Origin: Burkholderia sp. BCC0322
Lineage (GTDB): Bacteria > Pseudomonadota > Gammaproteobacteria > Burkholderiales > Burkholderiaceae
Length of the DNA stretch: 64,000 nucleotides
Direction of reading: 5' to 3'
Assembly (NCBI RefSeq): GCF_902833045.1
Contig: NZ_CADFDU010000003.1
Location: 124,001 to 188,000 of the forward strand
Below, in pieces: positions 26,008 through 35,686 of the stretch. The position numbers and the translations under genes were made by a program. Under the pieces are notes generated by a model. That model was not told the origin of the DNA. It made no database searches and saw only the letters and a list, made by a program, of their open reading frames with translations. Position 1 is the first letter of the stretch; each line of letters opens with the position of its first letter.

Positions 26008-27396
26008 TTACTTCTTCTCCGGCAGGAACCAGTTCATCACGAGCGCGCAGATGCCGCCCGTCGCGACTCCCGATTCCAGCACGTTCTTCAGCGCGTGCGG
26101 CAGGCTGTTGAGGATGTCCGGCACTTGCGATACGCCGAGGCCGAGCGCGAGCGACACCGCGATGATCAGCAGCGCGCGACGATCGAGATGGACGCCCGCA
26201 AGGATGTTGATGCCCGATGCGGCCACCGCGCCGAACATCACCATCGCCGCACCGCCGAGCACGGGCTCCGGCACGGCCTGCAGCACGCCGGCGACGACCG
26301 GGAACAGCCCGAGCACCACGAGCATCCCCGCGATCCAGATGCCCACGTAGCGGCTGGCGACGCCGGTGATCTGGATCACGCCGTTGTTCTGCGCGAACAC
26401 CGAGCTCGGGAACGTGTTGAACACGCCGGCCAGCAGCGAGTTCGCACCGTTCACGAGCACGCCGCCCTTGATCCGTTGCATCCACACCGGGCCTTCGACC
26501 GGTTCGTTCGAGATCTTGCTGGTGGCCGTGACGTCGCCGATCGCTTCGAGCGACGTGACGAGGTAGATGATCAGCATCGGCACGAACAGCGACCACGAGA
26601 AACCGATGCCGAAGTGCAGCGGCGTCGGGACCTGGAACAGCGCGGCCTGGTGCATGCCGGTGAAGTCGAGGCGGCCCAGGAATGCGGCCGCGAGATAGCC
26701 GATGACGAGCGCGATGACGAGCGCGGTACTGCGCACCCACACGATCGGCACACGGTTCAGCAGGATGATCGTGCCGAGCACGAGGCCGGACAGCGTCAGG
26801 TTCTCCGCGCTCGCGAACGTGCCCTTGGCCATCGCGCCGTAGCCGCCGCCCATGCTGATGAGGCCGACCTTGATCAGCGTGAGGCCGATCAGCAGCACGA
26901 CGATGCCGGTGACGAGCGGCGTGATCAGGCGCTTCACGAACGGCAGGATGCGCGATACGCCCATCTCGACGAACGACCCGGCAATCACGACGCCGAAGAT
27001 CGCGGCCATCACGGTCTCGACCGGCGTGCCTTGCTTGACCATCAGGCTGCCGCCGGCGATCAGCGGGCCGACGAAGTTGAAGCTCGTGCCCTGGACGATC
27101 AGCAGGCCGGCGCCGAGCGGGCCGAAGCGCTTGCACTGGACGAAGGTGGCAAGGCCGGAAATCACGAGCGACATCGACACGATCAGGGTCGTATCGCGGC
27201 TGGACACGCCGAGCGCCTGGCAAATCAGCAGGCCGGGCGTGACGATCGGCACGATGATCGCCAGCAGGTGCTGCAGCGCGGCGACGAAGGCGACCATCGG
27301 CGCCGGCCGGTCGTTCGGGCCGTAGACGAGGTCGCGGGAGGCGTGTGCGTCGTCTGCGCCGTGCGCGGCGGACTGGGCGGGGGAGGCGGGATGCAT
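26008..27396 (-). CDS. NCS2 (NAT) nucleobase:cation symporter, xanthine/uracil type
   Basis: A 462-residue inner-membrane permease with 12-14 hydrophobic segments. The NAT-family signature QNNGVIQITG (QNxGxxxxT[RKG]) and the SLEAIGDVTAT acidic motif are both present, as are LQHLLAIIVPIVTPGLL near the start and FVGPLIAGGSLM. It imports a purine or pyrimidine with protons. Pattern and length fit the xanthine/urate branch (PbuX/XanQ) better than uracil, but this is not certain. I chose ATG at 27394-27396; a TTG six codons upstream is possible. Confidence 0.88.
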   Translation of the reverse strand: MHPASPAQSAAHGADDAHASRDLVYGPNDRPAPMVAFVAALQHLLAIIVPIVTPGLLICQALGVSSRDTTLIVSMSLVISGLATFVQCKRFGPLGAGLLIVQGTSFNFVGPLIAGGSLMVKQGTPVETVMAAIFGVVIAGSFVEMGVSRILPFVKRLITPLVTGIVVLLIGLTLIKVGLISMGGGYGAMAKGTFASAENLTLSGLVLGTIILLNRVPIVWVRSTALVIALVIGYLAAAFLGRLDFTGMHQAALFQVPTPLHFGIGFSWSLFVPMLIIYLVTSLEAIGDVTATSKISNEPVEGPVWMQRIKGGVLVNGANSLLAGVFNTFPSSVFAQNNGVIQITGVASRYVGIWIAGMLVVLGLFPVVAGVLQAVPEPVLGGAAMVMFGAVAASGINILAGVHLDRRALLIIAVSLALGLGVSQVPDILNSLPHALKNVLESGVATGGICALVMNWFLPEKK

Positions 27397-27538
27397 GGCG
27401 AGCGGGCCGGACAAGGTGGAAAGTGCGGCATTTTAGCCGAACGGCCCGCCGGCGCCGCTGCAGTCGCGGGGATTCGGCGGATCGGGGAAACGGCGGCGGA
27501 TCGGCGCCCGGGCCGGCCGTGGCCGCGGCGCCCGTCGG

Positions 27539-28519
27539 TCAGCGGGCCGGCCGCGAGGCGGGCGCCGTCGGGATGCCAGTCGGGATGGCGGTCGGGATGG
27601 CGGCCGGGGCGGTGGTCGCATGGAACCCGGGCAGCGCCGGAATCCGCCGCTCCATGAACTGCAGGAACGTGCGGGTCCGAAGCGGCAGATACCGGCGCGA
27701 CGCGTACACGAGGTGCAGCGCGTGCGGCGGCACCATGTCCCACTTCGGCAGCAACCGGACGAGTTGGCCGCTGTCGATCAGGTCCTGAACGAGCCACGCG
27801 GGCCCGCTGCCCACCGCGTTGCCTGCCAGGAAGCATTCCCGCAGGGCCATCGAACTGTTCACGCGATACCGGCCACGCACCGGAACGACCGCTTGCTCGT
27901 CGCCGCGGGCGAAGGTCAGTGCGTTGCCGATGTCCGCGCGCGCGTAGCCGACATACTCGTGCTGCGCGAGGTCGTCCGGCCGGCGGAGCGTCGGTGCCTG
28001 CGACACGTACCCCGGCGTGGCGACCAGCAGGCGCGGCGATGACGCGATGTGGCGGGCCACGGCATCCGGCGGCAGCAGGTGGCCGAGGCGAATGGCGACA
28101 TCGACGCCTTCTTCGACCAGGTCGATCACGCGGTCGGTCAATTGCAGTTCGACCTCGATCTCCGGCCACGCGGCGAGGAATTCGAGCACGAGCGCGTTCA
28201 GTCTCAGCTCGCCCAGCCCCAGCGGCGCATTGACGACCAGCTTGCCGACCGGCCGCACCGTTTGCCCGCGCACCTCGGCCACCGCGCTCGCGTATTCGTC
28301 GATCACGCGCTTGCAGCGATCGTAGAACCGGCGGCCTTCGTCGGTGGGCGCGAGGCTCGTGGTCGAGCGTTCGAGGAGACGAACGCCCAGTTCCTGTTCG
28401 AACGCGGCGACGATCTTGCTGATCGTCGGCTGGCCGGTGCCTTCCTCGCGCGCAACCGCCGAGAAATTGCCGAGCTCGATGGCGCGGACGAACACGCGCA
28501 TGGATCGCAGGGAATCCAT
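27539..28519 (-). CDS. LysR-family transcriptional regulator, divergent from an SDR gene
   Basis: A 326-residue LTTR. The N-terminal helix-turn-helix is clear (MRVFVRAIELGNFSAVAREE then GQPTISKIVAAFEQELGVRLLERS), followed by a periplasmic-binding-like effector domain of the CrgA/DmlR type (LVVNAPLGLGELRLNALVLEFLAAWPEIEVEL; DVAIRLGHLLPPDA). The C-terminus is a Pro/Ala-rich tail. AGGAATGAG precedes the start. Arrangement with the divergent SDR gene, 103 bases apart, is the usual one for a LysR regulator and its target. Confidence 0.92.
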   Translation of the reverse strand: MDSLRSMRVFVRAIELGNFSAVAREEGTGQPTISKIVAAFEQELGVRLLERSTTSLAPTDEGRRFYDRCKRVIDEYASAVAEVRGQTVRPVGKLVVNAPLGLGELRLNALVLEFLAAWPEIEVELQLTDRVIDLVEEGVDVAIRLGHLLPPDAVARHIASSPRLLVATPGYVSQAPTLRRPDDLAQHEYVGYARADIGNALTFARGDEQAVVPVRGRYRVNSSMALRECFLAGNAVGSGPAWLVQDLIDSGQLVRLLPKWDMVPPHALHLVYASRRYLPLRTRTFLQFMERRIPALPGFHATTAPAAIPTAIPTGIPTAPASRPAR

Positions 28520-28622
28520 CTCATTCCTTTATGGCATGAACCTTATTCAAGTCTCCCATGTTCCCGCGCAATTGAGAATGACCTAACGTTCGCGAACCTT
28601 CAATCCCTGATGAGGAGTCGAC

Positions 28623-29360
28623 ATGAACGAGGCAACGCAATCTTCGGCACTGGACGGAGCGCACGTCGTGGTATTCGGCGGGAGCTCCGGAATCGGCCTC
28701 GAGGCCGCGGCCGCCGCGAAGGCGAAAGGCGCCAGCCTCACGCTGGTCGGCCGGACCCGCGCGAAGCTCGAGTCCGCCGCACAGGCGATCGGCGGCGCGC
28801 GCATCGCGGTGGCCGACATCGCCGACCGGCATGCGGTGCAGGCCGTCTTCGACGGGATCGCGCGCGTCGACCATCTGGTCGTCACGGCCGGCCGGTTCAT
28901 TGCCGGCAAGCTGAGCGAGACTGATCCCGATCACCTGCTCGCCGCGCTGCAGGAGCGTATCGCCGGGCCGGTCTACGCGATCCGCGCGGCGTTGCCGCGG
29001 ATGCCCGCGACCGGCTCGATCGTGCTGACCGGCGGGCAACTGTCGGATCGTCCGGCCGCGCAGGGCGTGTCCGTCATTGCCGCCGCCGTGCGTGGTGTCG
29101 AGGCGCTGGCGCAGTCGCTCGCGCTGGAATTGAAACCGATTCGCGTGAACGTCGTCGCCCCGGGCTTCGTCGAGACGCCGCTTTACGACGCGTTCGGCCC
29201 GGAAGCGCGCGACACGATCCTCGCGGGCGCCGCGGCGGCATTGCCCGGCGGCCGTGTCGGGCGCGCCGACGAAGTGGGGGAAGCGATCGCGTTCCTGCTG
29301 GGCAACGGCTTCATGAACGGCGAGATCCTGCACATCGACGGCGGCGGCCGGCTGGTCTGA
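28623..29360 (+). CDS. SDR-fold protein lacking the catalytic YxxxK
   Basis: A 245-residue short-chain dehydrogenase/reductase-fold protein. The cofactor motif GGSSGIGLEAAAA and an NAG-like region (VVTAGRF) are present, and the C-terminal part (RVNVVAPGFVETPLYD, then HIDGGGRLV) is normal. But at the active site, where YxxxK belongs, the sequence reads IAAAV (in SVIAAAVRGVEAL), so both Tyr and Lys are missing; the Ser-equivalent region reads LTGGQLS. It may be a non-catalytic or altered SDR. Good GGAG site before ATG. Target of the divergent LysR gene by position. Confidence 0.88.
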   Translation: MNEATQSSALDGAHVVVFGGSSGIGLEAAAAAKAKGASLTLVGRTRAKLESAAQAIGGARIAVADIADRHAVQAVFDGIARVDHLVVTAGRFIAGKLSETDPDHLLAALQERIAGPVYAIRAALPRMPATGSIVLTGGQLSDRPAAQGVSVIAAAVRGVEALAQSLALELKPIRVNVVAPGFVETPLYDAFGPEARDTILAGAAAALPGGRVGRADEVGEAIAFLLGNGFMNGEILHIDGGGRLV

Positions 29361-29368
29361 GCCGCGTG

Positions 29369-30346
29369 TCAGCCCACCGCACGCGTGCCGGTGCGGCGGG
29401 CCGGCGGGCGCGGTGCGCGGGCCTCCGGATACGCGCGCTGGCAGACGGCGATGACCACCTCGCGCAGGCGGCGGTGCACGGGATCGCCGTGCATGCGCGG
29501 ATGCCACAGCGCGGACACGAGGATCTCGGGCAGGCGCGCCGGGATCTCGAAGCTGCGCAGCCCGAGGGCCTCCGTGAGCCCCGGCGCGAACGCGTTGCCG
29601 AGGCTTGAGCGCGGCACGAGCGCGATCAGGTCGGTGCTGGCCGCGACCCGCATCGCATCGGGGTAGCCCGGTACGACGACGTGCACGGTGCGGTTCGGGC
29701 CGGCCTGGTCGGTCGAGTGGTCGGCCGGCCCGCCGAAATCGCCGAGCTGCGACGCGATTACGTGCTGGCAGGCCGCATAGCGCGCGGGCGTGATCCTGCC
29801 CGATGCGAACAGCGGGTGTCCGGCGCGTGCCACCGCGACGTGCCAGTCGTGAAACAGCATGCGGGTGTGCAACTCGGGCGCATCGTCGCCGCGCTTGCCG
29901 ATTTCCAGGTCAACGGCGCCGTCGCGCAGGGCTTGCGGATCGCGGTCGGGCTTCGGGACGAAGCGGATGCGCACCTGCGGCGCGATTTCGCCGAGTGCGG
30001 CGACCACGGGGCCGGACAGCATTTCCATGAACGATGCGGACGTGCGGATCGTGAACGTGGAGGCGTGCGTCGCGATGTCCACGTCGGCCGTCGCCGGCCG
30101 CAGCACCGTGCGCGCATCGCTGGCGATCGCGTGCACGCGGTCGCGCAACGCCGCTGCGTGCGGCGTCGGCACGAGCTTGCGCCCCGCGCGCACGAGCAAC
30201 GGATCGCCGATGGACAGCCGCAGACGCGTGAGCGTGCGGCTCATTGCGGACGTGCTCAGGCCAAGCCGGCGCGCGGCACCGGTCACGCTGCCTTCCGACA
30301 GCAGTACGTCGAGCGCGGTGACGAGGTTCAGGTCGATGTCTTCCAT
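29369..30346 (-). CDS. LysR-family transcriptional regulator (NodD/NahR-like)
   Basis: A 325-residue LTTR beginning MEDIDLNLVTALDVLLSEGSV, the DLNLL start typical of the NahR/NodD/PcaQ-like group, with the helix-turn-helix AARRLGLSTSAMSRTLTRLR. The effector domain follows (FTIRTSASFMEMLSGPVV; GAVDLEIGK; LVPRSSLGNAF). It diverges from the SDR gene at 30480 and is convergent with the SDR gene at 28623 (8 bases between stops). The start ATG at 30344-30346 lacks a strong ribosome binding site; an upstream ATG 11 codons earlier is possible. Confidence 0.9.
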   Translation of the reverse strand: MEDIDLNLVTALDVLLSEGSVTGAARRLGLSTSAMSRTLTRLRLSIGDPLLVRAGRKLVPTPHAAALRDRVHAIASDARTVLRPATADVDIATHASTFTIRTSASFMEMLSGPVVAALGEIAPQVRIRFVPKPDRDPQALRDGAVDLEIGKRGDDAPELHTRMLFHDWHVAVARAGHPLFASGRITPARYAACQHVIASQLGDFGGPADHSTDQAGPNRTVHVVVPGYPDAMRVAASTDLIALVPRSSLGNAFAPGLTEALGLRSFEIPARLPEILVSALWHPRMHGDPVHRRLREVVIAVCQRAYPEARAPRPPARRTGTRAVG

Positions 30347-30479
30347 GGCGACAGGATACGCCTCCACGCGGTTTGGCATGGCGTTCGCTGCAACTATGAG
30401 TTGAATCGGGTGCGTCTGGCGCCTGCCGTGATGCGTACCTATAGTGGCGGCATGACGAAACCCGGCAAAGGCGGAAACC

Positions 30480-31181
30480 ATGCAATCAACTGTATCTGAA
30501 GGGAAGGCGCCCGCGATCCTGCTCGTCGCGGCCTCGCGCGGCCTCGGGCTCGCGATGGCGGAGGCGTTCCTCGACAAAGGCTGGCGCGTGACGGGCACCG
30601 TGCGCGCCGGATCGGGGCGCACGAAGCTGCACGACCTCGCCGACCGGTTCGCCGGCCGGCTCGACATCTGCGAGCCGGTGCAACTGGCTGCGCTGCGCGA
30701 GCGGCTGTCGGGCCGGCGCTTCGACATGCTGTTCGTGAATGCGGGAACCACGAATGAACCAACCGAAACGATCGGCGAAGTGACGACCGACGAGTTCGTG
30801 CGCGTGATGATCACGAACGCGCTGGCGCCGATGCGCGTGATCGAGACGCTGCAGGATCTCGTGACCGCGGACGGCCTGATCGGTGCGATGTCATCGGGGC
30901 AGGGCAGCGTCGCGAACAACGTCAGCGGGATGCGCGAGGTCTATCGTGGCAGCAAGGCCGCGCTGAACCAGTTCATGCGCAGCTTCGCGGCGCGTCAGGC
31001 CGATACGCGGCGTGCGATGGTGCTGATGGCGCCCGGCTGGGTCCGCACGGAACTGGGTGGGCCGGATGCGCGCCTGACGATCGAGCAAAGCGTGCCGAGT
31101 CTCGTCGACGTGCTGATCGCAAAGCGTGCGCGCCCGGGGCTCGAATATCTCGACTACCTGGGGAGGACCGTGCCGTGGTAG
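30480..31181 (+). CDS. SDR family oxidoreductase
   Basis: A 233-residue short-chain dehydrogenase with a modified cofactor loop (VAASRGLGLAMAEAF in place of GxxxGxG) and a complete active site: NAG in VNAGTTNEP, Ser in GAMSSGQGSV and YRGSK as YxxxK. The length fits compact bacterial SDRs related to CsgA-type enzymes. It is probably controlled by the divergent LysR gene, 133 bases away. Substrate unknown. Confidence 0.9.
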   Translation: MQSTVSEGKAPAILLVAASRGLGLAMAEAFLDKGWRVTGTVRAGSGRTKLHDLADRFAGRLDICEPVQLAALRERLSGRRFDMLFVNAGTTNEPTETIGEVTTDEFVRVMITNALAPMRVIETLQDLVTADGLIGAMSSGQGSVANNVSGMREVYRGSKAALNQFMRSFAARQADTRRAMVLMAPGWVRTELGGPDARLTIEQSVPSLVDVLIAKRARPGLEYLDYLGRTVPW

Positions 31182-31388
31182 CCGGCGCGTTGCGCGAGTA
31201 GCGGCCAGTTGCGATCCGCCCTGTTTTTCGTTGCGCGGTAGTGCCACTGCGAAGGCCGCGCCGATTCAATACAATGCGATGGCCAGCCAGTGTCACGGCG
31301 TTGCGCCGTCGCGTTCGAATCCTTCCGGTTCGCCGCGCATCGCGTGCGTCCGCGTCGTGACGGCCCCCAGTCGAACCCGGAGCGCACC

Positions 31389-31724
31389 ATGAACGAACCT
31401 TACCTGCAGGTCATCGCGCATTTCTACGCAAAACCCGGCAACGGCGATCGCGTGATCGAATTGCTCGCGGAGCTCGCGCTGGCGACGCGCGCCGAGCCGA
31501 AGAACCTCGACTACGCGTATTTCCGGTCGCCTGAGAACCCCGACCACGTCGTGATCCTCGAACGCTATCGCGACGCGGATGGCCTCGAAGTGCATCGGGA
31601 AACGCCGCATTTCCAGCGGATCGGGTTCGGCGCGATCATTCCGTTGCTCGATCGCCGCGAAGTGACGCACTACATGGTGCAGCCGGACACCGGCACGGCG
31701 ACGCCGCCGGGAGGCACCCGATGA
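31389..31724 (+). CDS. ABM-domain monooxygenase-like protein
   Basis: A 111-residue antibiotic-biosynthesis-monooxygenase (dimeric alpha/beta barrel) protein: YLQVIAHFYAKPGNGDRVIELLAEL, then NLDYAYFRSPENPDHVVILERYRDADGLEVHRETPHFQ, the characteristic quinol-monooxygenase-like pattern. No cofactor site is needed in this family. GGAG before ATG. Its stop overlaps the next start as ATGA, so it is co-translated with the alcohol dehydrogenase; the two probably act on the same aromatic or quinone-like substrate, which is inference. Confidence 0.87.
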   Translation: MNEPYLQVIAHFYAKPGNGDRVIELLAELALATRAEPKNLDYAYFRSPENPDHVVILERYRDADGLEVHRETPHFQRIGFGAIIPLLDRREVTHYMVQPDTGTATPPGGTR

Positions 31725-32878
31725 ACCCGTTTCAATTCCGTACCGTTGCGACGCAGGTCGTCGAATTCGGCGCCGCGCGCCGGCTCGGCGCGTTGTTGCG
31801 CGAACGCTTTCCGGCGCTCGTGCGGCTGTGTGTCGTCACCGACGCGTTCCTGCATCGCAGCGGCGTGCTCGCGCCCGCGCTGGAGAGCCTCGCCGCGCAC
31901 GGCTGGCAGGTCACCGTGATCGACGACGTGATCGCCGATCCGCCCGAGCACGTCGTGCTGGAAGCGACCGAACGGGCCGTCGCGGCCGATGCCGAGATCG
32001 TGCTCGGCCTGGGCGGCGGATCGTCGATGGACGTCGCGAAGCTGATCGCGGTGCTCGCGCCGGGGCGGCAGGCGCTGGCCGACATGTACGGCGTCGACCA
32101 GGTCACGAGCGCGCGACTGCCGCTCGTGCAGATGCCGACGACGGCCGGCACCGGCTCCGAAGTGACGGCCGTGTCGATCGTCACGGTCGGCGAGGCGCGC
32201 AAGATGGGCGTCGTGTCGCCGCACCTGTTCGCGGATCTCGCGATCCTCGACGCCGAATTGACGCTCGGCCTGCCGCGTGCGGCGACGGCCGCGACGGGCA
32301 TCGATGCGATGGTGCATGCGATCGAGGCCTACACGTCCGCGCGGCTCAAGAACCCGGTATCCGACATGCTGGCCGTGCACGCGCTGACGCTGCTGTCGCG
32401 CAACCTGCTCGCGGCGTGCGACGACGGCCGCAACCGCCACGCGCGCGAGGCGATGCTGGTCGGCGCGATGTTCGCGGGGCAGGCGTTCGCGAATGCGCCG
32501 GTCGCGGCCGTGCATGCGCTGGCCTATCCGGTCGGCGGAATCTTCCATGTGCCGCACGGGCTGTCGAATGCGCTCGTGCTGCCGCACGTGCTGCGTTTCA
32601 ACGCGCCGGCCGCCGCGCCGCTGTATGCGGAACTCGCGGCGATCGTCGCGCCGTCGGCGACGGGCAGCGATGAAGCGCGCACGCACGCGCTGATCGCCGA
32701 GATCGACCGGCTGATCGTCGCGACGGGCATCCCGCGCACGCTGCGCGAGGTCGGCATCGGCGAAGGTGACCTGCCGAGGATGGCGTCGGATGCGATGCTG
32801 CAGACGCGCCTGCTCGTGAACAATCCGCGCGAGGTGACGGAGGCCGACGCGCTGGAGATCTACCGGCAGGCGTGGTGA
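31721..32878 (+). CDS. Iron-containing alcohol dehydrogenase
   Basis: A 385-residue group III (iron-dependent) alcohol dehydrogenase. NAD-binding GLGGGSSMDVAKLIAVL, the PTTAGTGSEVTAVSIV segment, and metal ligands in TGIDAMVHAIEAY (Asp, His), HALAYPVGGIFHVPHG (His residues) are all in place. It overlaps the ABM-domain gene by 4 bases and has a GGGAGG site. Substrate cannot be decided; maleylacetate reductase-type or butanol dehydrogenase-type activities are both found in the family. Confidence 0.92.
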   Translation: MNPFQFRTVATQVVEFGAARRLGALLRERFPALVRLCVVTDAFLHRSGVLAPALESLAAHGWQVTVIDDVIADPPEHVVLEATERAVAADAEIVLGLGGGSSMDVAKLIAVLAPGRQALADMYGVDQVTSARLPLVQMPTTAGTGSEVTAVSIVTVGEARKMGVVSPHLFADLAILDAELTLGLPRAATAATGIDAMVHAIEAYTSARLKNPVSDMLAVHALTLLSRNLLAACDDGRNRHAREAMLVGAMFAGQAFANAPVAAVHALAYPVGGIFHVPHGLSNALVLPHVLRFNAPAAAPLYAELAAIVAPSATGSDEARTHALIAEIDRLIVATGIPRTLREVGIGEGDLPRMASDAMLQTRLLVNNPREVTEADALEIYRQAW

Positions 32879-32996
32879 TGCGCCGGGCGGGCACGTCGCG
32901 CCGCGCCGCCCGTCACGCATTGACGATGCGCTCGCAGCCGGTCGCGCGGGCCACGTCGCGATGCCTGCGTACCCGAGCGCGCCAGGCCGAATTCGA

Positions 32997-35177
32997 TTAC
33001 GCGCGTGACGCGTCGGTGCCGGTTGCCACCACGTATGCCGAGGCCTGCTTCGTGCCGTCCGGCTGCGTTTGCAGATAGACGCCCTGGATTTCAGGCTCGA
33101 AACCCGGCAGCGCGTTGATTCCGGCTTCGAGCGCGCGGAAGTAGTCGAGCGCCGGGCCGCCCCATGCCTCGCCCGGCACCACGCAGAAGATGCCGGGCGG
33201 ATAGGGCAGCGCGCCTTCCGCCGCGATGCGGCCTTCGATGCGATCGAGCGTGACGAGCTCGACGTTGTTGCGGATCAGCTCGACGTTCGCGGCCTGCGGC
33301 AGCATCGCCTGCTTCGGGAACTGCGCACGCCGGAACATCCGTTTCTGCAGATGCTTCATGTCGTGGCTGCGGTAGAAGTCGTGCATCCGCTGGCACAGCT
33401 GCCGCAGGCGCATGTTGCCGTACAGCTCCGGATACGCTTCGCACAGCGACGGAATTGCTTCGCGCAGCGGCGTGTCCTGGTCGAGATGACGTTCGAACTG
33501 CGCGAGATGCGCAACCAGATGCTGCAGCTTGCCGAAGCTCTCCGAAGGCGTGAGCAGGAACAGGATCGTATACAGGTCGGCCTTCTCGGGCACGACGCCG
33601 TGCTCGCGCAGGTAGCGCGCGAGGATCGGTGCCGGCGCGCCGAACGGCGCGTACTCGTGCGTGTCGCGATCGATGCCGGGCGTCGTCAGCAGCAGCTTGC
33701 ACGGGTCGACGAAATACTGGTTGTCCGCATAGCCTTCGAAACCGTGCCACGTGTCGGCCGGGTGGAAGCGGAAGAAGCGCAGGTCGTCGACGATCTGCTC
33801 GGTCGGGTAGTCGGCCCACGGGCGGCCGTCGATGTTCTGGGGAACGAACGGACGGATCTGGCGGCAGGTCTTGAGCAGCAGCTTGCGCGCATCGACGCCG
33901 TGCGCCACGCAGTCGCGCCACAGGCGCTTGCCTGCCGGGCCGGCGTGCATCTGCGCGTTGACGTCGAGCGCCGCGAACATCGGGTAGAACGGGCTGGTCG
34001 ACGCATGGATCATGTACGCGTTGTTGAAGCGCCGGTGATCGCAGAAGCGCTTCTGGCCTTCGATGTGGCTGTCCTTCTTGTGGATTTGCGACGTCTGCGA
34101 GAAGCCGGCCTGCTGCTTGTGGACCGACTGCGTGACGAAGATGCCGGGATCGTCGGGGCCGAGCGTCAGCATCAGCGGCGAGCAGTCCTGCATCATCGGG
34201 ATGAACTGCTCGTAGCCGACCCACGCCGAGTCGAACAGGATGTAGTCGCACAGGTGCCCGATCCGGTCGACGATTTGCCGCGCGTTGTAGATCGTGCCGT
34301 CGTAGGTGCCGAGCTGGATCACCGCGAGCCGGAACGGGCGCGGCCGGTCGGCGCGTTCCGGCGCGACGTCGCGGATCGCGTCGCGAATGCGCGCTTCGTC
34401 GAGCGCGGCGCTGTCGACGCCGCCGATGAGGCCCCACGCGTTGCGCGCGGTTTCGAGGTAGACCGGCCGCGCACCCGAGAGCACGAGCGCGCCGAGGTGC
34501 ACCGACTTGTGGTTGTTGCGGTCGAACAGCACGAGATCGTCAGGGGCGAGCAGCGCGCTCGTGACGACCTTGTTCGACGTGGACGTGCCGTTCAGCACGA
34601 ACCAGGTCTTGTCCGCGTTGTAGATCCGCGCGGCATTGCGCTGCGCTTCCAGCGCGGGGCCTTCGTGGATCAGCAGGTCGCCGAGCCGGACGTCGGCATT
34701 GCAGAGGTCGGCGCGAAAGATCGTCTCGCCGAAGAAGTCGAAGAACATCCGGCCGAGCGGGTGGTTCGAGAAGAACTGGCCGCCCTGGTGGCCGGGGCAG
34801 TCGAACTCGACGTAGCCGCGCTGCACGTATTCACGCATCACCTTGAAGAACGGCGGCAGCAGGTTCTCGCTGTAGATGTCGGCGGCGGCGGAGACCTGCC
34901 GGCCGTAGTAGTGGCGCCCGCCGTGGCGGAGCTGGATCACGCCGCTCGCGCTCGGCAGGATCGACGGCGGCACTTCCTGGCCGGGTTCGACCGCGACGAA
35001 GAACGGAATCGCGAATCCGGTTCTTTCGACGGCTTCAAGCACCTGTTGCGCCAAATCGATTCCGACGACGATTGCCGCGATATTCGTGAAATCAGTCTGG
35101 AATACGTCAACCTGTTCGTGCGTGGTGAGAAAGGCATCAATCAGCGCCGGCTCGACTGCGATTTTTAACAGGCTCAC
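32997..35177 (-). CDS. speF: Ornithine decarboxylase (PLP, fold-type I, SpeC/SpeF-like)
   Basis: A 726-residue decarboxylase that makes putrescine from ornithine. Domain order fits the family: N-terminal wing domain (SLLKIAVEPALIDAFLTTHEQ), the PLP core and a C-terminal domain. The PLP lysine is Lys354 in TQSVHKQQAGFSQ (E. coli SpeC Lys355). Other signatures: VEFDCPGHQGGQFF, WFVLNGTSTSNKVVTSALLA, FDSAWVGYEQF. The start is GTG at 35175-35177 behind GGGAGAG; no ATG is near. It diverges from the arginine-decarboxylase-like gene and PotE. A biosynthetic (SpeC) role remains possible; the PotE neighbour favours the acid-inducible SpeF type. Confidence 0.9.
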   Translation of the reverse strand: MSLLKIAVEPALIDAFLTTHEQVDVFQTDFTNIAAIVVGIDLAQQVLEAVERTGFAIPFFVAVEPGQEVPPSILPSASGVIQLRHGGRHYYGRQVSAAADIYSENLLPPFFKVMREYVQRGYVEFDCPGHQGGQFFSNHPLGRMFFDFFGETIFRADLCNADVRLGDLLIHEGPALEAQRNAARIYNADKTWFVLNGTSTSNKVVTSALLAPDDLVLFDRNNHKSVHLGALVLSGARPVYLETARNAWGLIGGVDSAALDEARIRDAIRDVAPERADRPRPFRLAVIQLGTYDGTIYNARQIVDRIGHLCDYILFDSAWVGYEQFIPMMQDCSPLMLTLGPDDPGIFVTQSVHKQQAGFSQTSQIHKKDSHIEGQKRFCDHRRFNNAYMIHASTSPFYPMFAALDVNAQMHAGPAGKRLWRDCVAHGVDARKLLLKTCRQIRPFVPQNIDGRPWADYPTEQIVDDLRFFRFHPADTWHGFEGYADNQYFVDPCKLLLTTPGIDRDTHEYAPFGAPAPILARYLREHGVVPEKADLYTILFLLTPSESFGKLQHLVAHLAQFERHLDQDTPLREAIPSLCEAYPELYGNMRLRQLCQRMHDFYRSHDMKHLQKRMFRRAQFPKQAMLPQAANVELIRNNVELVTLDRIEGRIAAEGALPYPPGIFCVVPGEAWGGPALDYFRALEAGINALPGFEPEIQGVYLQTQPDGTKQASAYVVATGTDASRA

Positions 35178-35363
35178 GCGAACTCTCCCGTAAATGTGCG
35201 GAAACGGGAGCCGCATTCGCACGGGCGTGTAATTCGCATCATCCGACGCGCGCCGTAGCCGATTGAAACGCTCCCGCGAATGCTGAATGCCGAATGGTGC
35301 GCCGCACGAAGAAGCCCTGCGCGGCACGGCGCAGCCGCCATCGGTGAATGCATGGCGCAGCCG

Positions 35364-35392
35364 ATCGTAGCAACAAAACCCGGCGAATTCAA
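35364..35392 (-). promoter_or_regulatory. Candidate promoter of the ornithine decarboxylase gene
   Basis: On the minus strand TTGAAT, 17 bases, TACGAT. Four of six matches in each hexamer at ideal spacing, about 185 bases before the GTG start. Confidence 0.4.
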
Positions 35393-35529
35393 TCGAGCGG
35401 AATCGACAATCCCGGTGCGGAATGAGAACGACCAGATAATCGGGAATTGACACGCTGCAATGCACATCAAAATGAACCGATCGTGAAATTCCAATTGAAA
35501 ATGGCCGACAGTTTCGCCGAATCGTCTGC

Positions 35530-35558
35530 TTTTCACCAAAAGGCATCTATGGCATAGT
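35530..35558 (+). promoter_or_regulatory. Candidate promoter of the arginine-decarboxylase-like gene
   Basis: TTTTCA, 17 bases, CATAGT on the plus strand, each four of six to consensus, about 130 bases before the ATG at 35687. Confidence 0.35.
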
Positions 35559-35686
35559 CGGCACCGAATTGGATGGCGAATCAAACCGGATTTGCGAGCG
35601 TCTCACGCCGCCGCCCGTGGCCTGCCGTCCGCGTGCTCGTGAGACGCATCACCCCAACAAAGCATCGGAACAACGAGGGCAACAAC

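Larger units (their letters stand above)
35178..35686. other. Divergent promoter region of the two decarboxylase genes
   Basis: About 510 bases without a gene, with a relatively AT-rich core (35390-35560). Candidate promoters are found for both directions (35364-35392 minus, 35530-35558 plus), leaving leaders of roughly 130-180 bases on each side. Confidence 0.5.
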
